Assembly: GCA_018821535.1 (NCBI GenBank)
Contig: JAHJLV010000060.1
Coordinates: forward strand, 1 to 64,000
Direction: 5' to 3'
Length of the DNA stretch: 64,000 nt
DNA from: Pseudomonadota bacterium
GTDB taxonomy: Bacteria; Desulfobacterota; Desulfobacteria; Desulfobacterales; Desulfobacteraceae
Every line of letters starts with the position of its first letter. Position 1 is the stretch's first letter. Shown here piece after piece: positions 24,788-34,123 of this stretch. The notes beneath the pieces were generated by a model. It made no database searches, was not told the origin of the DNA, and saw only the letters and a program-made list of their open reading frames with translations. A program made the translations under genes and the position numbers.

Positions 24788-26596
24788 ATGGCACAACTTA
24801 TTGCTGACAGACGGGATATTGATTTTGTCCTGTATGAACAGATGGAAACAGAAAAGCTGGCAAAGGAAGAAAAATTTGCAGGCCTGAACCGTAAAGCCTT
24901 TGATATGATTATTTCAGAAGCCAGAAATCTGGCTTTAAAAGAGATTCTTCCCACAAAAATAGATGGAGACCGTATCGGCGTAACGTTTGAAAATGGAAAA
25001 GTGACAGTGCCGCCAAGCTACCATAAGCCGCACAAACTGCTTTTAGAGGGTGAATGGGCATCCATGACAGAAGATCCTGAACTGGGCGGCCAGGGGCTTC
25101 CGCATATAATTTATCAGGCTGCCAAAGAATTTCTGGCCGGGGCCAACGGCACCTTGACCGGATATTCCATGCTGGGACACGGCACCGGTAAAATGATTGA
25201 TATTTTCGGCACCCGGGAACAAAAGGACATGTTCCTTAAAAAGATTTACAGCGGGCAATGGGGCGGTACAATGGTGCTGACGGAAAGCAATGCCGGATCA
25301 GATGTCGGATCATTGACCACCACTGCGGTTAAAAATGATGACGGCACCTATTCTATCACCGGAGACAAGATTTTTATCACCAATGGCGAGCATGATCTTT
25401 CCGAGAATATTGTTCATCCGGTTCTGGCCCGGATTGAAGGTGAACCCGAAGGAATCAAAGGCATTTCCATTTTTATTGTACCCAAGATATGGGTGAATCC
25501 GGACGGCAGCCTGGGAGAGCCCAATGATGTTGTCTGTACCGGTATTGAAGAAAAAACCGGTATTCATGGCAGTGCGACCTGCAGTCTTTCCTTTGGCAGC
25601 AAGGGCAAATGCAGAGGCTTTTTGCTGGGAGACGTGAACAAAGGGATGCGGGTCATGTTTTACATGATGAATGAAGCCCGTCATGATGTGGGGTTTCAGG
25701 GGTTCTGCAATGCGACATCTGCCTATCAGTATGCATTGACGTATGCCCGGGACCGGTTGCAGGGCGCTGAACTCGGGGCTCCCGGTGGACCGGCTCAGGT
25801 TCCCATTATCAAGCACCCGGATGTCCGCCGGATGCTGTTGTGGATGAAATGTCACGTGGAGGCATTGCGCAGCCTGATCTATTATGTGGATACCCTTTTT
25901 GACCGGATTCAATGCAGCAATGATGAAGCGGAGAAAAAAGAATGTGATAATATGGCAGCGCTGTTAACACCATTGATCAAATCGCTGGGCTCAGACCGCG
26001 GATTTGATGTCTGTGTTCAGGCGGTTCAGGTTTACGGCGGATATGGGTTTATCCAGGAATTTCCGGTTGAGCAGTTGATGCGCGACTGCAAGATCACGTC
26101 TATTTATGAAGGGACAAACGGAATTCAGGCCATGGATCTTTTAGGCCGGAAGATGGGACTGGAAAAAGGCGCTGTTTTCGGCAGCATGATTGAAAAAATG
26201 AAATCAGCTGTTCAAAAAGCCAGAGCCGTTGCCGGGCTGGAAACACTGGCCGCAGATTTTGATGAAGCGGTTGATGCCCTTGCCAGGCTGGCCGGTATCA
26301 TGGGAAAACGGGCAGGATCAGCTGCGTTCAAGACCGCCTTTGCCCATGCCACACCCTTTATGAATGCCACCGGAGATGTTGTCCTGGGCTGGATGCTGCT
26401 GTGGCGGGCTCAGATTGCCGCAGAAAAACTGGCTTCCGGCAAGGCTCAGAAAGATGAGGCCTTTTATAAGGGTCAGGTGAAAAGCGCTGAATTTTTTATC
26501 AATACGGTATTGCCGGTGACCCTTGGCAGTATGAACGCCATTGAAAAAGGAAGTGCTGCAGCCGTTGATATCGACGAGGCATCTTTTGGCGCATGA
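24788..26596 (+). CDS. Acyl-CoA dehydrogenase, 600-aa family (DmdC-like)
   Basis: This 602-aa FAD enzyme belongs to the long acyl-CoA dehydrogenase subgroup that includes 3-methylmercaptopropionyl-CoA dehydrogenase (DmdC) and many uncharacterised members. Visible parts are an extra N-terminal segment, GGTMVLTESNAGSDVGSLTTTA (FAD/substrate loop), GFQGFCNATSAYQYALTYARDR, QVYGGYGFIQEFPVEQLMRDCKITSIYEGTNGIQA (with the probable catalytic Glu in YEGTNG) and a C-terminal helical extension (about 450-600). The start has AGGAGG upstream. Its stop overlaps the next start as ATGA, tying it to the radical SAM fusion. The substrate cannot be read from the sequence. Confidence 0.9.
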   Translation: MAQLIADRRDIDFVLYEQMETEKLAKEEKFAGLNRKAFDMIISEARNLALKEILPTKIDGDRIGVTFENGKVTVPPSYHKPHKLLLEGEWASMTEDPELGGQGLPHIIYQAAKEFLAGANGTLTGYSMLGHGTGKMIDIFGTREQKDMFLKKIYSGQWGGTMVLTESNAGSDVGSLTTTAVKNDDGTYSITGDKIFITNGEHDLSENIVHPVLARIEGEPEGIKGISIFIVPKIWVNPDGSLGEPNDVVCTGIEEKTGIHGSATCSLSFGSKGKCRGFLLGDVNKGMRVMFYMMNEARHDVGFQGFCNATSAYQYALTYARDRLQGAELGAPGGPAQVPIIKHPDVRRMLLWMKCHVEALRSLIYYVDTLFDRIQCSNDEAEKKECDNMAALLTPLIKSLGSDRGFDVCVQAVQVYGGYGFIQEFPVEQLMRDCKITSIYEGTNGIQAMDLLGRKMGLEKGAVFGSMIEKMKSAVQKARAVAGLETLAADFDEAVDALARLAGIMGKRAGSAAFKTAFAHATPFMNATGDVVLGWMLLWRAQIAAEKLASGKAQKDEAFYKGQVKSAEFFINTVLPVTLGSMNAIEKGSAAAVDIDEASFGA

Positions 26597-29500
26597 CATA
26601 TATATTTACTGAAATGAAAAAATCTGAAAGCTTTTGCCGGCTGCTTTTTGAAGACAAGGCGGTGTATGTGTCCCCGGAAAAACCAGACTGGATTTTTCCC
26701 AATCAGGAAGGCGATGCACTCCTGCGAAGCATGATGGCGGATGATCAAAGGCTGCGGCCTGGCAATACAAACACCGCTGATATAAATCTTTCTGATATCA
26801 AAACCCGTCAGGTCATCAATGAACTGGCGGGTTCAGAAACACGCTCCGGTGTTTATCAAGGAAGAAAAAATCATCTGGTTTTAAATCAGTTAACAGAGTG
26901 CTGGTTTCATATTACAGATACGTGTAATTTAAGCTGCCGCCACTGCATGTTTTCATGCTCTCCAAAAGAGCGGCAGACGCTGGAGATAACGCAGTTTTTA
27001 TCCGGTTTTACCCAGGCCTTTGATCTGGGCTGCAGGACTTTTTTCCTTACGGGCGGCGAACCCATGGTTCACCCGGAGTTTAAACAGATCTGTAGCCTGA
27101 TACTGGATAAGTCTGCAGAAAACAGGCTGGTCATTCTTACCAACGGCATGTGTATAGATTCATTTATGCCTTTTTTGTCACGCTTGCCCCAGGATCGGCT
27201 GCATCTGCAGGTGAGTCTGGATGGAAATCAGGAGTCACATGACAGGATCAGGGGAAACGGCAGCTTTGAAAAAGTCTTGAGCAATCTGAAAGATATTTGC
27301 CGGATCAATTCACAGGTGTCTGTGGCCATGGCGGTGACTGAGGACAATGTAAGTTTTATGCCGGATCTTGTGGATATTGCCGCACAATGCGGTGTTTCAA
27401 ATATTCATTATCTGTGGATGTTTGCCATGGGCAAGCTGCAGGATGAACAGCTGGTTTCTGTGGACCGGCTATTTCAGCATCTTGTAAAGGCTGATCAGCG
27501 GGCGGCGCAAAAAAATATCACCATTGATAATATTCAGGCCATTGAAAAACAGGTTTTTTCTCCCCAGGGCACCAAATATGATCTGGGCATTGCAGGATGG
27601 GAGTCTCTGGCGATTGGTCCCAACGGGGATATTTATCCGACACCGGCATTGATCCGGGAGCCAGCAGCCTTTTGCGGCAATGTCCGGGAAGGGCTTGAAA
27701 CTGTCTGGAAAAATTCTTTTGTCCTGTCTTTCATCCGGAATCTGTCTGTGGCAGATGACCCGGCATATGATATGATTCCGTTAAAATATATTATTGGCGG
27801 CGGCGACATGGATCACAGCTATTACAATGCAGGACAGTTTTCAGGCCATGATCCCTATATGGAACTGTACCAGCGGATTGCCTTATGGCGGATCAGTCTG
27901 GCTGCGCCGCAGAAAAACACCATTCCCCATCCTTGTGTGCTTCTGCGGATGGGGGACCGGCTGATGAGCTGCAGTGATGTTCACGGAGAAGTGGCATTGA
28001 CCCATTCAAATTGTGTATTGTCGCTGTCCGCTCTTAAGGAAGAAGTTCAAAGTTTTTATGGAGATGCCGCTCAAAGTCCAAATCAGGACATCCTCAATCC
28101 GGTCTGTTATCCGGAAGAAGAAATTTCCCATGTGCCGTTAACTGCCAGAATACGGTCTTACGGATGCGGCAGTCCGGTTCTGGATGCAGATATCCGTCCC
28201 GGAGAAACGCTTGTGGATCTGGGTTCCGGTGCCGGAATGGAATGCTTTATTGCGGCCAGAAAAACAGGAAAAACCGGCAGGGTTTTTGGTATTGACATGA
28301 CAGACCAGATGCTGCTTGTGGCAGAACAATCCCTTGTTGAGGTTGAAAAAGCACTCAAATACAAGAATGTGGAGTTTAAAAGATCCTTTCTTGAAGACCT
28401 TCCATTGGAGGCATCCTGCGCTGATATTGTTATTTCAAATTGTGTTATTAACCTGTCCGGAGATAAACATAAAACCTTTGAAGAAATTTTCAGGGTTTTG
28501 AAACCCGGCGGCCGCATGGTGATTTCAGACATTGTGACAGATACCGTTCCTTTGCCAGCCATTTTAAATGATCCGCAACTGCGCGGGGAATGCATTGCCG
28601 GTGCTTTGACAACTTCCCGGCTTTTAACGCTGATAGAAATTGCAGGCTTTGAAAACACCCGTATCCTGAAACGGTTTTTTTACAGGCAGGTGATGGGGCA
28701 TGGTTTTTTTTCCATCACATATACAGCGTATAAACCTGAAGTGAACACCGGTTTGGATCAGGGCATGGATCAGACGTGTCAGGATGTCATTTATCCGGGA
28801 CCTTTTGCAGCTGTCATGAGCGACAGCGGTCAGATTCTGGCCCGAGGAGAACGCCGGAAGATCATATGGCCCAAAAAAGAAGAGGATTCTTTTTTGGTGC
28901 TGGATGAAAACGGGAATGCAGCCAATATAAACATGGAAAACACCTGTGCCTGTTATCTGCCCCCCGAAGAACAGCAAAGCCGTCAGACAACATCTGTGGT
29001 GCCGGATTTGGAAAAGTCCATGTCCGGATGCATGAAATGCGGCAAACCGCTTGAGTATTTTCATGAGAATCGATTGATGGTCTGCAGCATGTGTGGTCTT
29101 GAAAAACAGGCCAATGCCATGTGCGAGGCCGGGCATTTTGTATGTGATTCCTGCCACAGCAATGATGCGTTTGAAATTGTGAAAGATATCTGTTTGAATT
29201 CCAGACACACGGACATGATCAAACTGCTCAATGATATCCGGCGTCATCCAGTCATGCCGCTTCACGGACCTGAACATCATTTTGCTGTTCCCGGAGCCAT
29301 TGTCAGTGCATATCGGAATCTGGGCGGAAAGATCACAGACAATCAGATCATCTCTGCCATAGAACGCGGAAAGGCGATTCCAGGGGGATCATGCGGGTTC
29401 TGGGGCGGGTGCGGAGCAGCCCTGGGCGCAGGGATTGCATTTGGAATTATTCTTGAAAGCAACCCGATTAAGACCGGTCCCCGGCAGAGCGTTCAGCAGC

Positions 29501-29733
29501 TAACCGGAAACATCATTCAGGCGCTTGCAAAGATAAAAGCCTCCCGGTGCTGTCAGCGGGAAACCTGGACTGCCATGATCATTGCTTCACAAATGTCACA
29601 GGAGTTGCTTTCGTTTGCACTTCCGGTTGACAAACATCTGCTTTGTGATCAGGCAGGAATGAATAAAGAGTGTCCGGGAAAGATCTGTCCGTATTTTAAA
29701 CCGCCTGAACCCTTTTTATTCAACCGCCTTTAA
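26593..29733 (+). CDS. Radical SAM / ArsM-like methyltransferase / DUF5714 triple fusion
   Basis: A 1046-aa protein with three parts. Residues about 100-400 are a radical SAM domain: C111-x3-C115-x2-C118, FLTGGEP at 152-158, a SPASM-like GPNGDIYPT in which the usual Cys is lost. Residues about 450-715 are a class I methyltransferase closely resembling arsenite methyltransferase ArsM: YGCGSP (C525), VDLGSGAG SAM loop (541-548), IDMT, ISNCVINLSGDK (C617) and GECIAGAL (C667), the three Cys positions ArsM uses to bind As(III). Residues about 808-1040 match DUF5714: paired CxxC (C813/C816, C831/C834), GGSCGFWGGCGA (C934, C940) and RCC (C986/C987). It is translationally coupled to the acyl-CoA dehydrogenase. 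Function is unknown; methylation of a metalloid or thiol substrate is an inference. Confidence 0.85.
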   Translation: MTYIFTEMKKSESFCRLLFEDKAVYVSPEKPDWIFPNQEGDALLRSMMADDQRLRPGNTNTADINLSDIKTRQVINELAGSETRSGVYQGRKNHLVLNQLTECWFHITDTCNLSCRHCMFSCSPKERQTLEITQFLSGFTQAFDLGCRTFFLTGGEPMVHPEFKQICSLILDKSAENRLVILTNGMCIDSFMPFLSRLPQDRLHLQVSLDGNQESHDRIRGNGSFEKVLSNLKDICRINSQVSVAMAVTEDNVSFMPDLVDIAAQCGVSNIHYLWMFAMGKLQDEQLVSVDRLFQHLVKADQRAAQKNITIDNIQAIEKQVFSPQGTKYDLGIAGWESLAIGPNGDIYPTPALIREPAAFCGNVREGLETVWKNSFVLSFIRNLSVADDPAYDMIPLKYIIGGGDMDHSYYNAGQFSGHDPYMELYQRIALWRISLAAPQKNTIPHPCVLLRMGDRLMSCSDVHGEVALTHSNCVLSLSALKEEVQSFYGDAAQSPNQDILNPVCYPEEEISHVPLTARIRSYGCGSPVLDADIRPGETLVDLGSGAGMECFIAARKTGKTGRVFGIDMTDQMLLVAEQSLVEVEKALKYKNVEFKRSFLEDLPLEASCADIVISNCVINLSGDKHKTFEEIFRVLKPGGRMVISDIVTDTVPLPAILNDPQLRGECIAGALTTSRLLTLIEIAGFENTRILKRFFYRQVMGHGFFSITYTAYKPEVNTGLDQGMDQTCQDVIYPGPFAAVMSDSGQILARGERRKIIWPKKEEDSFLVLDENGNAANINMENTCACYLPPEEQQSRQTTSVVPDLEKSMSGCMKCGKPLEYFHENRLMVCSMCGLEKQANAMCEAGHFVCDSCHSNDAFEIVKDICLNSRHTDMIKLLNDIRRHPVMPLHGPEHHFAVPGAIVSAYRNLGGKITDNQIISAIERGKAIPGGSCGFWGGCGAALGAGIAFGIILESNPIKTGPRQSVQQLTGNIIQALAKIKASRCCQRETWTAMIIASQMSQELLSFALPVDKHLLCDQAGMNKECPGKICPYFKPPEPFLFNRL

Positions 29734-31910
29734 CGCCTGTTGCGGTTTTTTTGAAACGCATGGTAATCCGCAGCTTTTGACAGCGCATTCAGAGCCCGGT
29801 CCAGCCCTTCATAGGTGGGGATGCCTGCATCCTGAAGTGTTTTTTGAAGTTGAATCCGCGCCTGTTTTATCTCAGGCTTTGGCTGATACTGTCTCCATGC
29901 TATGACCAGAGGTTTTCCATTCAGATGCTGTCGGGCCTGTGTTGCGATGTATTCTCCAACTGCCTTGACATGCTGGTCTTCATTCAGTCCAAAGATCCAG
30001 TCCAGATGAAGGGATAAAATAAACATATCCAGATCCGGCTGGGCAGACAGCAGTTCCAGGGTGGGCCCCATCAGGTTGAGGCGCATGATGACAATGTGGG
30101 CATCAACGGGATTTTTAATCATGTTTCCTGCCGGCGGAATATATTCCCTGAGTTTTTCCATGACCTCCGGAGTCAGGGGGGGCATTTGAAGCCCTGCTCT
30201 GGCGCAGCTGTCTGCTGCAGCCACACCGATACCACCGCCGGTGCCTAAAATGGCAACCCCGCGTCCGTTGACCCGAGGCAGATGATGCAGGGCCAGAATG
30301 GCTTCTCCCATCTCATCTAAAGAGGCAACGGGTACTGCCCCGGACTGCTTGAAAAATCCGTTCCATATTTTTTCTCCCCCGGCAAGGGAGCCTGTGTGTG
30401 AGGCAACCGTGCGCGCGCCGGATTCTGTCAGGCCGCCTTTTAAAATGACAATTGGTTTTTTGCAGTTTATCCGGGTTACCTGCTCCAGCAGTTTGCGTCC
30501 GTCTTTGACCCCTTCCAGATACATGCCAATGATGGAGGTTTCATCGTCCTGAGCCAGATAGTCCAGAAAATCCGTGCTGTCCATGGTAACCGCATTTCCA
30601 TAGCTGATAATCTTGCTGAAATACAGTCCGCACCGGATATTGGCAATATGTGCAAAATCCTGGGCATTTCCACCGCTCTGGCTGATCATGGCCACAGGAC
30701 CGCAGGTTTTGGATGCTGTTTTCCATGTCAGTGTGCGGGAAGCCGGCACATGGATGCCCATGCAGTTGGGGCCGACCACATTTAAACCACCCTTCAGGAT
30801 GATGGCTTTGATTTCTTCCTGAAGCCGTATGCCGTCTTCTTCTCCGGATTCTGCAAACCCGGATGTAAAAATATGGATGTTTTTGCATCCGGTTTCAATG
30901 CATTCTTCCAGAGCATCGGGCACCCGGTCGGCAGAGATGGAAAAAATCACCAGGTCAACAGCTTCGGGCAGAGAATTCAAGTCCGGATATGATTTTACAC
31001 CATCAATTTCTTCGGCCTGCGGGTTGATGGGATACAGTCTTCCTGGATAGCCAAAATCCCGCATACAGCGGTAGATACCCGGATAAGCGCCCACAGGTGT
31101 TCTGGGAACTCCGATGACAGCGATGGATTTGGGATACATCATGGTGTGAATATCTGCATTTAATTGTGTCAGACGGTCTTTTGCCGTTTTTTCATCCAAA
31201 GGCGCTTCAACAGGGGCTGGCGAATCCTCAGACAGAATAACCAGGGCATCAACAGCGGTTAAGTCTCCTTTTTCAGAGACAATGAGCGGGTTGATATCAA
31301 TTTCTTTGATGTCCGGATAATCCATGCCAAGCTGTGACAGGCTCACAATAATTTCTGCAAGCTGTGCTCTGTTGACACAGGCTTCTCCCCTGAAATCCTC
31401 CAGCAGTTTCCGGGTTTTCAGATCATTGATCATCTCAAGTGCCTGGTGCTCATTTAACGGCGCTATCCTGAAAACAACGTCATTCAAGGCTTCTGCAAAA
31501 ATGCCGCCCAGCCCGAACATGACCACCGGGCCAAACTGGGGGTCCCGGACAAGCCCTGCCACAAATTCGCGTTTTCCAGTCATCATCGGCTGAATCAGGC
31601 AGTTCTCCCAGTCTTTTCCGCCAGATAGTTTTACCTGTTCAAATGCGGTGCAGACCTGTTCTTCGGTCTGAAGGTTCACCCGTACAAGGCCCATTTCTGT
31701 TTTATGGGTCAGCCGGCTTCCCAGGCCTTTTAACACAACCGGATACCCGATGTTTTTTGCCGCCTCCAGGGCCTGCTTTTGTGTTGAGGCAGTTATTTCC
31801 TGAACCACGGGAATATGATACCGGGCAATGATTTGTTTTGACTGTGCTTCGTCAAGAGACAGGTTTTTGGCACTTCTGCTGCGGGTTATTAGTTCGTCTA
31901 TTTTTAACAT
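29730..31910 (-). CDS. NDP-forming acyl-CoA synthetase, fused beta-alpha subunits
   Basis: The 726-aa protein joins an N-terminal ATP-grasp domain (about 1-230, with YPVVLKGLGSRLTHKTEMGLVRVNL) to a CoA-binding domain (about 250-385, KSIAVIGVPRTPVGAYPG) and a succinyl-CoA ligase-like domain (about 390-710, CGPVAMISQSGGNAQDF, SHTGSLAGGEKIW, ILGTGGGIGV). This is the acetate-CoA ligase (ADP-forming) / acyl-CoA synthetase family, with the ATP-grasp part placed first. It interconverts acyl-CoA plus ADP and phosphate with acid plus ATP. Its stop codon overlaps that of the convergent radical SAM gene. The acyl substrate is not known. Confidence 0.9.
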   Translation of the reverse strand: MLKIDELITRSRSAKNLSLDEAQSKQIIARYHIPVVQEITASTQKQALEAAKNIGYPVVLKGLGSRLTHKTEMGLVRVNLQTEEQVCTAFEQVKLSGGKDWENCLIQPMMTGKREFVAGLVRDPQFGPVVMFGLGGIFAEALNDVVFRIAPLNEHQALEMINDLKTRKLLEDFRGEACVNRAQLAEIIVSLSQLGMDYPDIKEIDINPLIVSEKGDLTAVDALVILSEDSPAPVEAPLDEKTAKDRLTQLNADIHTMMYPKSIAVIGVPRTPVGAYPGIYRCMRDFGYPGRLYPINPQAEEIDGVKSYPDLNSLPEAVDLVIFSISADRVPDALEECIETGCKNIHIFTSGFAESGEEDGIRLQEEIKAIILKGGLNVVGPNCMGIHVPASRTLTWKTASKTCGPVAMISQSGGNAQDFAHIANIRCGLYFSKIISYGNAVTMDSTDFLDYLAQDDETSIIGMYLEGVKDGRKLLEQVTRINCKKPIVILKGGLTESGARTVASHTGSLAGGEKIWNGFFKQSGAVPVASLDEMGEAILALHHLPRVNGRGVAILGTGGGIGVAAADSCARAGLQMPPLTPEVMEKLREYIPPAGNMIKNPVDAHIVIMRLNLMGPTLELLSAQPDLDMFILSLHLDWIFGLNEDQHVKAVGEYIATQARQHLNGKPLVIAWRQYQPKPEIKQARIQLQKTLQDAGIPTYEGLDRALNALSKAADYHAFQKNRNRR

Positions 31911-31995
31911 ATTTAATATTTACACCTTTCATGTCGAATTGAGCGGAACAATTTGTTATAGATTATATAAAAGAGGGTAACAAAGGTAAATATTC

Positions 31996-32814
31996 ATGTC
32001 AATCGATAAAACGAACGCTCGCTCTATTTTTAATGTTTTAAAAAGGAATCGTATGGATAAGGATCAACTGGAAATATACCGGTATTTTTTAAAGGACACC
32101 ATTCGCAAAAAAATTGCATTTCGATTTACAGACCAGAATCAGGGAGTTCCGGCACCTCCTGCTGAAAAGCCTGCTCCTGCAGAATCAAAACGGGTTGATC
32201 TGCCAGGACCCAAAGACTGGAAGACCATTGCCAGAACAGATTTGACCGCGGCGGTTGCCAACAGGAAAACTCATCGGGTGTATTTGAAAAACAGTCTCTG
32301 CCTGGAAGAGCTGGCCTACCTTTTATGGTGTACCCAGGGGGTTCGCGGAGAGATTACCCAGGGACATGCCTACCGTACGGTGCCTTCTGCAGGATGCCGC
32401 CATGCATTTGAAACCTATCTTGCGATATTTAATGTGGATGGGATCACACCCGGTGTGTACCGGTATCTTCCTTTTTCCCATCAACTGGTGTTTGAGTTTT
32501 CAGATCCGATGCTGTCTGAAAAAATGATAACCGCATCGTTGGGTCAAACCTATCCGGGACGATCAGCCGTGACTTTTGTCTGGACTGCAATCCCCTATCG
32601 GATGGAGTGGCGATATGGACTGGCTGCCCATAAAGTGATTCTGCTTGATGCAGGCCATGTCTGCCAGAATCTTTATCTGGCCTGTGAAGCCATAGATTCG
32701 GGTGCCTGTGCGATTGCGGCCTATGATCAGGAAGAAATGGATGCGCTTCTGGGGCTGGATGGCGAAAATGAATTTGCAATTTATCTGGCCTGTGTGGGAA
32801 AGATTAAGCCATAA
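31996..32814 (+). CDS. SagB-type nitroreductase-fold oxidoreductase
   Basis: A 272-aa FMN-dependent nitroreductase-fold protein of the SagB/ThcOx-like group. The pattern is ANRKTHRVYLKNSLCLEELAYLLWCTQGV, then TVPSAGCRHAFETYLAIFNVDGITPGVYRY and AAHKVILLDAGHVCQNLYLACEAIDSGACAIAAYD, with FMN contacts expected in the first Arg-rich motif and the GACAIA loop. Many stand-alone members occur outside peptide-toxin clusters, and no precursor peptide or YcaO protein is adjacent, so a role in azole-peptide maturation is not supported. It is divergent from the acyl-CoA synthetase, 85 bp away. Confidence 0.85.
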   Translation: MSIDKTNARSIFNVLKRNRMDKDQLEIYRYFLKDTIRKKIAFRFTDQNQGVPAPPAEKPAPAESKRVDLPGPKDWKTIARTDLTAAVANRKTHRVYLKNSLCLEELAYLLWCTQGVRGEITQGHAYRTVPSAGCRHAFETYLAIFNVDGITPGVYRYLPFSHQLVFEFSDPMLSEKMITASLGQTYPGRSAVTFVWTAIPYRMEWRYGLAAHKVILLDAGHVCQNLYLACEAIDSGACAIAAYDQEEMDALLGLDGENEFAIYLACVGKIKP

Positions 32815-32914
32815 AATTGCTTTCAGTAAAGAAGCCGTATGTTTAAAGGGTTCTTTTTTTTAAATTTTTTTGTCATTTTCTGATTCCATGCCTATATTCA
32901 GGAAAGGCAGGTGA

Positions 32915-34060
32915 ATGAAGAAGAATAAGAAAAAAAGAATACAAAAAAAGAGAGGGATCATGAAAATAATATTTGCAATGATTATATTGAGTCTGGCTGC
33001 TGTTTTGATTTTTGGATATCAGTCGCTGGCTGAAAATCAAAATTCAATGGAGGATAAAGATATGATGGAAAAAAATGCAGACAATCTTGCTGTTGCCACA
33101 TTTGCCGGGGGATGTTTCTGGTGTACGGAGTCAGATCTGGAAAAGGTTAAGGGCGTAAAGGAAGCGGTATCCGGATATACCGGCGGGTTTAAAGCGAACC
33201 CGACTTATGAAGAGGTTTCCGACGGCACAACCGGTCACACAGAAGCCATACAGGTCTATTATGATCCACAGGTGGTGACCTATGAAGAACTTTTAGATGT
33301 GTTCTGGCGGCATATCAATCCCACAGATCCCGGCGGTCAGTTTGTTGACCGGGGCACCCAGTATCGCTCTGAAATTTTTTATCACACTGAAGATCAGAAA
33401 CAAAAAGCCATGGCATCAAAAAAAGCGCTGGAACAATCCATGGTGTTTGATAAACCCATTGTTACTGCCATAACCAGATTTGAAAAATTTTATCCGGCAG
33501 AAGACTACCATCAGGATTATTATAAAAATCACGGGATCAGGTATAAATATTATCGGCATGCGTCCGGGCGGGATCAGTTTATCGAAAAGGCCTGGAAGGA
33601 TAAGGACATAAAACAGAAAAAGACAGCGCCCTGGTCAAAGCCTGATGACAGGATAATTAAAGAAAAATTAACCCCGCTGCAGTATACGGTTACCCAGAAG
33701 GAAGGCACAGAACCGCCATTCAAGAATGAATACTGGGATAATAAAGAAGAAGGCATTTATGTGGATATTGTATCCGGAGAACCGCTTTTCAGTTCAACGG
33801 ATAAATATGATTCCGGCACCGGATGGCCAAGTTTTACAAAACCGCTGGAAAAGGAAAATATAATTGAAAAACCCGATAAGGGCCTGTTTATGTCCAGAAC
33901 AGAAGTCAGAAGCAGACACGGCGATTCCCACTTGGGACATGTGTTCCCTGACGGGCCCGAACCAACAGGTCTGAGATATTGTATAAATTCTGCGTCTTTA
34001 CGGTTCATACCCAAAGAAAAACTGGAAGCAGAAGGATATGGAAAATATCTGGGAATGTAA
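32915..34060 (+). CDS. msrAB: Secreted peptide methionine sulfoxide reductase MsrA-MsrB fusion
   Basis: A 381-aa two-domain repair enzyme that reduces both S- and R-methionine sulfoxide. MsrA spans about 58-215 (ATFAGGCFWCTE, catalytic C67; ending with the YHQDYYKNHG motif). MsrB spans about 245-381 (YDSGTGWPSF, SRHGDSHLGHVFPDG, catalytic C356 in RYCINSASLRF) and lacks the zinc CxxC pairs. The N-terminus has a hydrophobic export segment (about 16-38). Translation may begin at the first ATG (32915) or at Met16 (32960), which has GAGGGATC before it and gives a cleaner signal peptide. It ends at a strong terminator. Confidence 0.93.
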   Translation: MKKNKKKRIQKKRGIMKIIFAMIILSLAAVLIFGYQSLAENQNSMEDKDMMEKNADNLAVATFAGGCFWCTESDLEKVKGVKEAVSGYTGGFKANPTYEEVSDGTTGHTEAIQVYYDPQVVTYEELLDVFWRHINPTDPGGQFVDRGTQYRSEIFYHTEDQKQKAMASKKALEQSMVFDKPIVTAITRFEKFYPAEDYHQDYYKNHGIRYKYYRHASGRDQFIEKAWKDKDIKQKKTAPWSKPDDRIIKEKLTPLQYTVTQKEGTEPPFKNEYWDNKEEGIYVDIVSGEPLFSSTDKYDSGTGWPSFTKPLEKENIIEKPDKGLFMSRTEVRSRHGDSHLGHVFPDGPEPTGLRYCINSASLRFIPKEKLEAEGYGKYLGM

Positions 34061-34069
34061 AAAGGAATT

Positions 34070-34108
34070 TGCACACCCCTGCAACACGTTTCAGGGGTGT
34101 GCATTTTT
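34070..34108 (+). terminator. Bidirectional terminator after msrAB
   Basis: A perfect 12-bp stem, TGCACACCCCTG and CAGGGGTGTGCA, is followed by TTTTT on the plus strand and, on the minus strand, by AAATTCCTTTTT. It serves msrAB and the convergent dehydrogenase gene. Confidence 0.9.
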
Positions 34109-34123
34109 GCAAAAGATATCCTG

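Noticed and set aside
26593..29733. Arsenic-resistance operon
   Set aside because: Only the ArsM-like domain points to arsenic; no arsR, arsB/acr3, arsC or arsA lies nearby, so the locus is not called an ars operon.
31996..32814. SagB-like oxidoreductase as part of an azole-peptide (RiPP) cluster
   Set aside because: No YcaO, E1-like protein or precursor peptide is adjacent; stand-alone members are common.
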